From the NCBI RefSeq assembly GCF_000346465.2, contig NC_034010.1, positions 24,936,079 to 25,000,078 on the forward strand: 64,000 nucleotides of DNA, in the 5' to 3' direction. The first letter of the stretch is position 1. Each line of letters opens with the position of its first letter. Made by a program: the position numbers and the translations under genes. Positions 58,801 to 64,000 of the stretch are shown piece by piece. The notes beneath the pieces are model-generated. The model was not told the origin of the DNA. It ran no database searches and saw only the letters and a list, made by a program, of their open reading frames with translations. The DNA is from Prunus persica. Taxonomy: Eukaryota > Streptophyta > Magnoliopsida > Rosales > Rosaceae.

Positions 58801-61048
58801 ACTAGAAATGCTCTTTACATTGACGATTGGAGAAGCTCTCATATATGTAACACAAACCCTTCCACAATGATTGGTTATGAACTTACTAGATTTTCAATTG
58901 CTGGTTCCATTTCTTAAATATTGTATCTAAACGTAGGTACCACTACTTCGAAACATGGACGAACAAGTTTTGAGAGAAATCTCTAAGCATCTTAAGCCCA
59001 AGAGGTATAAAAATGACATCATTATTAGAGAGGGTGAACCACTTGAAATGATGCTTTTCATCGTGGACGGATGTGCAATCATTGAAAAGACAGATTGTAC
59101 TCATAAGTTGAAGCTAAGCGAAGGAGATTTTTATGGAGAGAAACTTCTAGTTTGGCCATCATGGACGTCCTTCCATGAGGGGGCAAGACCCATAGCAACC
59201 GAGTCTGTTTCAGCTAGTTATACGGTTGAGGCCCTTGTTCTCTTGGCCAGCGACATGGCTAGTATAGGCACTAAATTCAGGTCACATTTCAACATGTTGG
59301 AAATGAGTCATCTAACGGATTCTGAGTGGGAGCTTTTGACTTGTGACAAGGTGGCTATGCTACAACAAGTAAGTTCCTCTCTCAGAAACACATATCTATA
59401 CATTTTTTTTGTACAAGTGATATGTATAGAGGGAGGGGAAAATCCAACCTAGAACCTCGTGAGTATGTTAACCACTTGAGCAACAAGCTACTTGCGACAT
59501 ATCTATACAATAATATTAATATTACTTATTTGATTATATAATTTTCTCTTTAAGATTGTTAAATTAATGGATCTACCCTAGGTGCCAAAGCTTCGAGCTA
59601 TGGATAAACAAGTATTGAAAGCAATGGCTGAGCATCTTCTACCGGTTTGCCATGGACGCAATTTCAATATCATTCAAGAGAACCGACCGCTTAGTATGAT
59701 GTTCTTCGTCACGAGGGGAGAGGTGATGATAAAAAATAATGGGAAGGGTCGTGGACCTTTTTTTGGAGAAGAACTTGTTGAGTGGGTACTGGATAAGTCT
59801 TTTCCTGAGATGCTACCCTTGTCCACCTGTACAGCTACAGTAGTCTCAAACGATGCTGAAATCCTCTATCTAAAGGCAGAAGCCTTGAAGAATTTTGCCT
59901 CTAACTTTAAGTCGCATTTCAGCAAGATCGCCTCGCCCTCAGATCTTATTACTTTTGTTCGGTTGACTAGGTTAAAGAAAGTAAGTTGCTCCATCTCTAT
60001 CATGAAATAACTATTTAAAACTTAATGTACAATATTTTTAGATTTGCTTTTTTTATATATTTGTCTGAATTAACAGTATCATATCTATCTAACTCTAGGT
60101 GAAAATATTTCAAGAAATGGACAAACAAGTGTTGGAAGCAATCTCCAAGCGTCTTAAGCCCAAGGCCTACTGTACTGCCAACGCCTATATTATTCGAGAG
60201 AACGAACCACTTGAAATGATGTTCTTCGTGGTGCAGGGAGTTGTATCCATCAAAAGCGATAGCACCATCGAAGGGTCAGAAACCCGTGAAATGGGAGGTT
60301 TCTATGGAGAAGAACTTGTACATTGGGTTACAACTTGGGCATCACATAGCTCCTTTCCTGCCAAACTACCTTTGGCAACTGGTTCTGCGCTACGCGGCCC
60401 CCGTCCTGTTAAAATCCTTGCTCTCACAGCCGACGACTTGAAGAGTGTAGTCTCTGATTTCAAGTCCACGTTGTTCACAAGGGAGACTCAGATCACCCTC
60501 CCTCCATACTTGCCGTCGGAGCCTTTGACTGGTGATCTGTTGACTATGCTAAAGAATGTAAGTTCCTTTATGTGTGTGTGTATATATATATTAATTAGTT
60601 AATGTTTATACTTAATTCTCTCTTCTTTTGTTTAAACAAATAATTTGGTATCTATTTAATCTAGGTGGAAAGGCTTAAGCATATGGATGAGCAAGTGCTG
60701 AAAGAAATAAGTGAGCATCTTAGGGTAGAAAAGTATCAAGATCAGTACATTATTAGATTGAACGAGTCAGTGGAAAAGATGTTCTTCATCGTGAGGGGAG
60801 TTGTGACGGTGACAAACGAGTACTGGACAGAACACCGCAATGAAGCAGAACGTTCAAGTCACGGTGGAGATGACCTTATAGATTATTGGGTGCGATCTAA
60901 AGATACTGCCTTTCCTAAGGAGTTGCCCATCTCTGCTTTAAGTTTTCGGGCCATCGGTGAAGTTAAAGTTCTGGTTCTTATGGCCAACGACTTGGCTAGG
61001 GTTCAGCCTTGTCGAATTCGTAGTAAAACTTTTCTTCTAAGAAACTGA
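52550..61048 (+). CDS. CNGC-type channel gene with four tandem cNMP-binding-like domains, interrupted by a CACTA element
   Basis: Plant cyclic-nucleotide-gated channel family. Exons: 52550-52602, 52927-53389, 53647-53737 plus 56935-57047 (one exon split by the transposon), 57633-57919, 58027-58138, 58328-58600, 58937-59368, 59582-59980, 60099-60557 and 60665-61048. Skipping the insertion they form one open frame of 1021 aa. S1 is in [21 protein letters not shown]3 in [17 protein letters not shown] and S4 around VQYVPRVLRIY. S5 follows [18 protein letters not shown], the pore is [11 protein letters not shown], and S6 is [20 protein letters not shown]. The C-linker ends in [13 protein letters not shown] [10 protein letters not shown]. 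The filter triplet reads ASN (GQN is usual). Four domains follow at about 465-608, 609-741, 742-894 and 895-1021, each starting with a V..L..MD.QVL motif. No IQ/calmodulin-binding tail is present. The CACTA element splits the codon of Arg203, so the reference allele is probably non-functional unless the element is spliced out or lost. Confidence 0.82.
53738..56931. mobile_element. Non-autonomous CACTA (En/Spm) transposon, 3194 bp
   Basis: Begins CACTACAAGAAAAAA and ends TTTTTCTTGTAGTG, the canonical CACTA terminal inverted repeat. It is flanked by the 3 bp target duplication CAC (53735-53737 and 56932-56934). Both subterminal zones (about 53760-54030 and 56700-56910) are packed with GCACGTTGTTG-type motifs in both orientations, as in transposase-binding arrays. 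No transposase-like frame is seen; open frames are short and low-complexity. The interior has a (GA)n tract and a GA-rich block at about 56345-56600. Confidence 0.95.
55799..55841. repeat. (GA)n microsatellite inside the CACTA element
   Basis: About 21 GA units. The tract is inside the transposon, so it could be carried to other sites with the element. Confidence 0.96.
57172..57245 (-). mobile_element. SINE-like tRNA-derived fragment in CNGC intron
   Basis: On the minus strand, A-box-like TTAGGCCAGTTGACC and B-box-like AAGTTCGAATCTTC occur about 35 bp apart. No poly-A tail or target duplication is clear, so this may be a truncated copy. It lies in the intron following the S4/S5 exon. Confidence 0.4.
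57451..57514. repeat. Two-copy 32 bp tandem repeat
   Basis: GTGAGAACTAAT.TT/TC.GGGAGGCAAATCC occurs twice in direct succession in a CNGC intron, with three or four differences between copies. Confidence 0.8.
58260..58284. repeat. (TA)n microsatellite in CNGC intron
   Basis: About 12 TA units lie between the S6 exon and the C-linker exon. Confidence 0.9.
58937..61048 (+). repeat. Array of four duplicated cNBD-encoding exons
   Basis: Exons 58937-59368, 59582-59980, 60099-60557 and 60665-61048 each start after ...TAG with GTN and are flanked by phase-0 introns. They encode paralogous units: [57 protein letters not shown] and [19 protein letters not shown]. Each continues with an II-R-E/L-NE-P-MMFF beta-roll. 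Units 1-3 keep an (F/Y)(F/Y)GE(E/K)LV-like cassette; unit 4 has lost it and ends early. Intron ends before units 2-4 are also alike (CTAG preceded by TCTA). The array arose by exon duplication. Confidence 0.88.
59403..59496 (-). mobile_element. Short SINE in intron between cNBD exons 1 and 2
   Basis: Minus-strand A-box-like GCTCAAGTGGTTAAC and B-box-like GAGGTTCTAGGTTGG, with an A tail (ACAAAAAAAATG) at its 3' end, are flanked by perfect 13 bp direct repeats ACATATCTATACA (59390-59402 and 59497-59509). Confidence 0.8.
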
Positions 61049-62164
61049 AGTCTGCAAGTCTGATTGAATTAATTGCCAAATGCAATTGCAATAATGAACT
61101 CTTAATCAAATTTTATTAACTACTTTTTGTTGAATTCGGTGTCATTTTTAGTCAATTAATTAGCAAATTATGCTTGAAATCTTTTGTGCTTTTTGTGATT
61201 GTAGTATGCATCTGATCATCCACTTGTTTGGAAAAGTTGCTAAGTTGAGTATTGGTAATTAACTAAAACGTTGGTTTGAGAGGACGAATTTATTATAAAA
61301 AGACTCTAGGAAGTCCAGATCTACTGTTGGTGCTATAACTTAACATTTCTTTAAAAAAAAAAAAAAAAAATACTGCTGGGCTCCTGACAAATATATACAT
61401 AACTATATGGGTGTTTACGCGTGATTTTATTATTTTTAAGGTGTTCGTCAATTATATTATATGATTTCTTGGTCTTTCATATGTGTTTATAAATTATAAT
61501 TCATACGGGTTGCTGCGGGCACAAGTCTTGCTGCCAATTGCCTCTCATTGGGTAGCAGGATGAGTTTTTTTTTTTAATGCGGGGTAGCCGGATGAGTTGC
61601 TAAGTTGACTTGCTTTGCTTTGATTTATTTTTTTTTATCTTGAGGGGAAGTTTATTATAGATTATTGTTTTAATATGAAATTTATTATAAATTACTGTCA
61701 TGTTTAAGGTCTTAGTCAATTAGCAACCTGCAAATTAACGTTTGAAATCTTAATTATTTGCCTTTTGTCTTCTTTGGTGTTCCTAGGATGCCTATCACTG
61801 TTTTCTTAGCCCCACATTAATTAATGGAAATATCAACATAGAAAAATCAAAATCTGGACTCATACTATCATCAAACATTCAAAACATTACAGCAGTGAGA
61901 GTAATTTAGCACACTTTTATTATCTCACAAGGCACCGACTTAAACTAACCAATTAAATATATATCATTCGAATAGTCTCATTCTCTTGACCGTTAATTTA
62001 GTCCAATTTGATCCAAACGGTTAATTTGGCACACTTGGGATGTCATTCGAATAGTCTCATTCTCATATATCAATTACCAAAGTTCTATACCAATAGCAAC
62101 CTTTCCCCCCTCTGTTTTTTTTTTTCCCTCTGTTTGTCCTCTGTTTTTTTCCTCTGTCAAACCA
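61049..62164. other. 3' flank of the CNGC-like gene
   Basis: AT-rich and without an exon. A 22 bp sequence, TCATTCGAATAGTCTCATTC plus TC, occurs twice at 61964 and 62043. No IQ-domain or calmodulin-binding exon could be found downstream of the stop codon at 61048. Confidence 0.5.
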
Positions 62165-62330
62165 AACAATGTTGCTCCCTTTATTGGCATTTAGACACTT
62201 CTCATTCACCTTTAGCACGTGAGTGTATGCATTGCAGCTGCTAATTGTTTTGCCTTATCTAAGACAAGTAGTCCGTCTCTTTATAAGCTCATGCTAAGTC
62301 TCTTAGTTTTTCAATATACTCCGAACACTG

Positions 62331-62545
62331 CCCAATGGCTATGTCTACAGCTCTAAGGTTCGCATGCATTTTACTAGTATTAGACAATCTTGGCTATGCC
62401 GTTTGGAAATATTCAGAACTTATTTTTTATTTGGCAGGCTCTCGAAGAAATGGCCAGGAAGAATGACGGTAAAATTACTTGTCCAAGTCCAAGGACAGGT
62501 TTGGTCTGCAATTACACAGATCTGGTGAAAGCATATATATCATAA
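62331..62545 (+). pseudogene. MAEA 3'-end pseudogene fragment (part of exon 6, intron 6, exon 7)
   Basis: Carries PNGYVYSSK, the intron, and ALEEMARKNDGKITCP...TGLVCNYTDLVKAYIS with the stop codon, near-identical to the functional gene. It has an in-frame 6 bp tandem duplication (CCAAGTCCAAGG) adding Pro-Ser inside the RING-like tail. Exons 1-5 and the 5' part of exon 6 are absent, so it cannot make a protein. Confidence 0.9.
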
Positions 62546-62676
62546 ATTAAATCTACATATTGTGGCCTGCTCAATTATTCAAGTTTATTATCAATTCGTA
62601 CCGGGCTTTGTGACTGTTAGAATGTCCTGTGCCTACTGTACATAAATCTCTTACTGCTGGATTTGCCCTGGAAAAA

Positions 62677-63442
62677 GAGTGCTGCTATTTCCACCCACCT
62701 ATCCTATTTTCCCACTCACCTTATCTTCCCATTCACCATGAAAATTTGAAAAATCACAATCCTATCTTTGCACCACCATTATTCCTAAAATACCCTTCCA
62801 TTCACTTAACACTTTTAACCCTAACTTAACACTATTAATTGAGTCCGAAAAAATTTAAAAGAAAAAAAAAGGTTTTCAGCAACCACCCACCGCACACTCC
62901 ATCAAACTTTAACAAGAACCACCCATACGTTCCACCTCGGGCCAAGCATCCCCTCCTCCGGCCTCCTCATGTCTCTTTCACCATTATTTCAGTTGTATTG
63001 ACCAACACCTTCAAACCCCAATCTAACATTCTTCTCCTCTCTCCATTTCAATCAACCCATGAGAAATATTATATCAATTGGCCCAGATCTAAGACGACAC
63101 TTTGACTGCATTGCCTGCCAAAGTCGCTCATCCTAGTCTTCATCAATATCAGCAACTTCATGGCCTTTATTCCTCCAAGTTTCCAATTTAACTATTTCTT
63201 AACATCAATCAATCTTGGTCGTCACGGGGTTGGGTGGGTAGTCTGAGGGTTGTTTGCTGGGCTCTTTTATTTATTTATTCTAATTTTCTGTTTTTATTTT
63301 TACTTATATTTTCTTGACTTAACAGTGTTAACTTAGAGTTAAGTCCTTAAAAGTCATTTTACAATAAGTTAAATTTGCTTTAAAAATTTTGAAGATAAGG
63401 TGGGTGGGAAAATAAGACAGGGTGGTAGGAATAGCAACACTT
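62677..63442. mobile_element. Non-autonomous TIR transposon, 766 bp
   Basis: Left end GAGTGCTGCTATTTCCACCC and right end (reverse complement) AAGTGTTGCTATTCCTACCA start long imperfect inverted repeats. These continue through TATTTTCCCAC(T/C)CACCTTATCTT for at least 45 bp. An 8 bp target duplication TGGAAAAA flanks it (62669-62676 and 63443-63450). The undisturbed paralogous site at about 51180 (CCCTGGGAAAATTATGG) confirms the insertion point. Long inverted repeats suggest a Mutator-like MITE; the 8 bp duplication would also fit hAT. No transposase frame. Confidence 0.85.
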
Positions 63443-64000
63443 TGGAAAAATTATGGTCATTCCTCAACCTGGCATTACTATTGGGAAATTGAACACGTAT
63501 ATATGCAAAATTACGTTTTGCAGTTTATTATCAAGTTCTTGCCCAAAACCTATTCAACACTGCTTTTATTGAATTTATTAGCTTTTCTTCAACGTGCACG
63601 ATAACGCGAGTGTGGAGAAGTAGGGGGCTTAGGGTTCAGTTTCAAGTTTCAATGAGAGCAAGAATGATACATTTGCTAGCTTGATAAGTTGAACCAAGTT
63701 GCTGTATTTTGTTTACCCGAAAAGGTATCCTTATAAGATGGCGGCGGTACTCGTTGACTCTATAAAATGCAAATCATTTCAAGGTCTATGCAATCATGTA
63801 GAGATCTTTAAACGGCAATTGTGTTTAGATCCCATTACTGAGAGGTTTTCCCCTAATCACAACATAATATTGATCCTTAAATCAAATAGTGATTCCTTTC
63901 TGTTTTTTATGTTGACTATATATATACATACATAGTAAATTGCATGTGTAAATGGAGCTACACTAATTTCTAAAATAATTTGTAAAATTGTTTTCAAGAT

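Larger units (their letters stand above)
62165..64000 (+). repeat. Second copy of the MAEA 3'-end segmental duplication
   Basis: Sequence from about 62165 follows 50540 onward (shared ACTTCTCATTCACCTTTAGC, then GTGCATGCATT-like text). It diverges at 62250-62330 where most of exon 6 is replaced, resumes at 62331, is interrupted by a 766 bp element, and continues to the window edge in parallel with 51183 to about 51690. Copies differ by scattered substitutions and small indels. The unit continues past the window. Confidence 0.9.

Noticed and set aside
59403..59496. tRNA gene in the channel intron
   Set aside because: A/B-box-like motifs are present but there is no cloverleaf pairing; the A tail and target duplications show a SINE.
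62839..63105. 88-codon open frame
   Set aside because: Lies inside the 766 bp TIR element; Pro/Lys-rich with no transposase motif.
1..64000. CRISPR arrays, operons, prophage or bacterial mobile elements
   Set aside because: The window is clearly plant nuclear DNA with spliced genes; the tandem repeats are microsatellites and transposon termini.

Overview
The window is nuclear DNA of a flowering plant. Every long gene is split by GT-AG introns with U-rich tracts, the protein families are plant-type (receptor-like cytoplasmic kinase, lambda glutathione transferase, clade-D PP2C, CNGC-type channel), and the intergenic DNA is AT-rich with long (GA)n tracts, short inverted-repeat elements, tRNA-derived SINEs and a CACTA transposon. 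Gene content and repeat style suggest a woody eudicot, possibly Rosaceae (Prunus/Malus type). That placement is inference, not proof.

Layout, left to right: ELP6 (-, 1022-2985) head-to-head with TEN1 (+, 4514-5734); a PBL7/CDL1-like kinase (+, 7040-10672); an 18-exon TBC Rab-GAP with a C-terminal coiled coil (-, 12053-19586); a repeat-rich 4.2 kb gap; a phosphatidylglycerophosphate synthase (+, 24024-26441); a lambda GST (-, 27601-30137); a clade-D PP2C (-, 30891-33073); a nitrilase-superfamily amidase (+, 35485-37852); an ATS3-type secreted protein (+, 38917-39420); a long coiled-coil protein (-, 39841-43448); and the MAEA/GID9 E3-ligase subunit (+, 47243-51033). I rebuilt the exons of each gene by hand. 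In every case the splice phases close on one open frame.

The last 12 kb is accessory and is the most unusual part. A CNGC-type channel gene (52550-61048) carries four consecutive phase-0 exons, each encoding a cyclic-nucleotide-binding-like domain, where plant channels of this family normally have one. Its S4 exon is interrupted by a 3.2 kb non-autonomous CACTA element with perfect ends and a CAC target duplication. Without the element, all exons join into one open frame of about 1021 codons. The channel is bracketed by direct repeats of the MAEA 3' end (about 50540-51690 and 62165 to the window end). This implies a tandem duplication unit, and possibly another channel copy just beyond the window.

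The genes are mostly unrelated housekeeping and signalling functions: tRNA wobble modification, telomere capping, immune/brassinosteroid kinase signalling, Rab traffic, plastid lipid synthesis, redox, growth control, metabolite repair and protein turnover. What links them is conserved order. From memory, TBC / PGP synthase / GSTL / PP2C / coiled-coil / MAEA matches the order of Arabidopsis At3g55020-At3g55070. PBL7 next to GSTL and PP2C recalls At5g02760-At5g02800.
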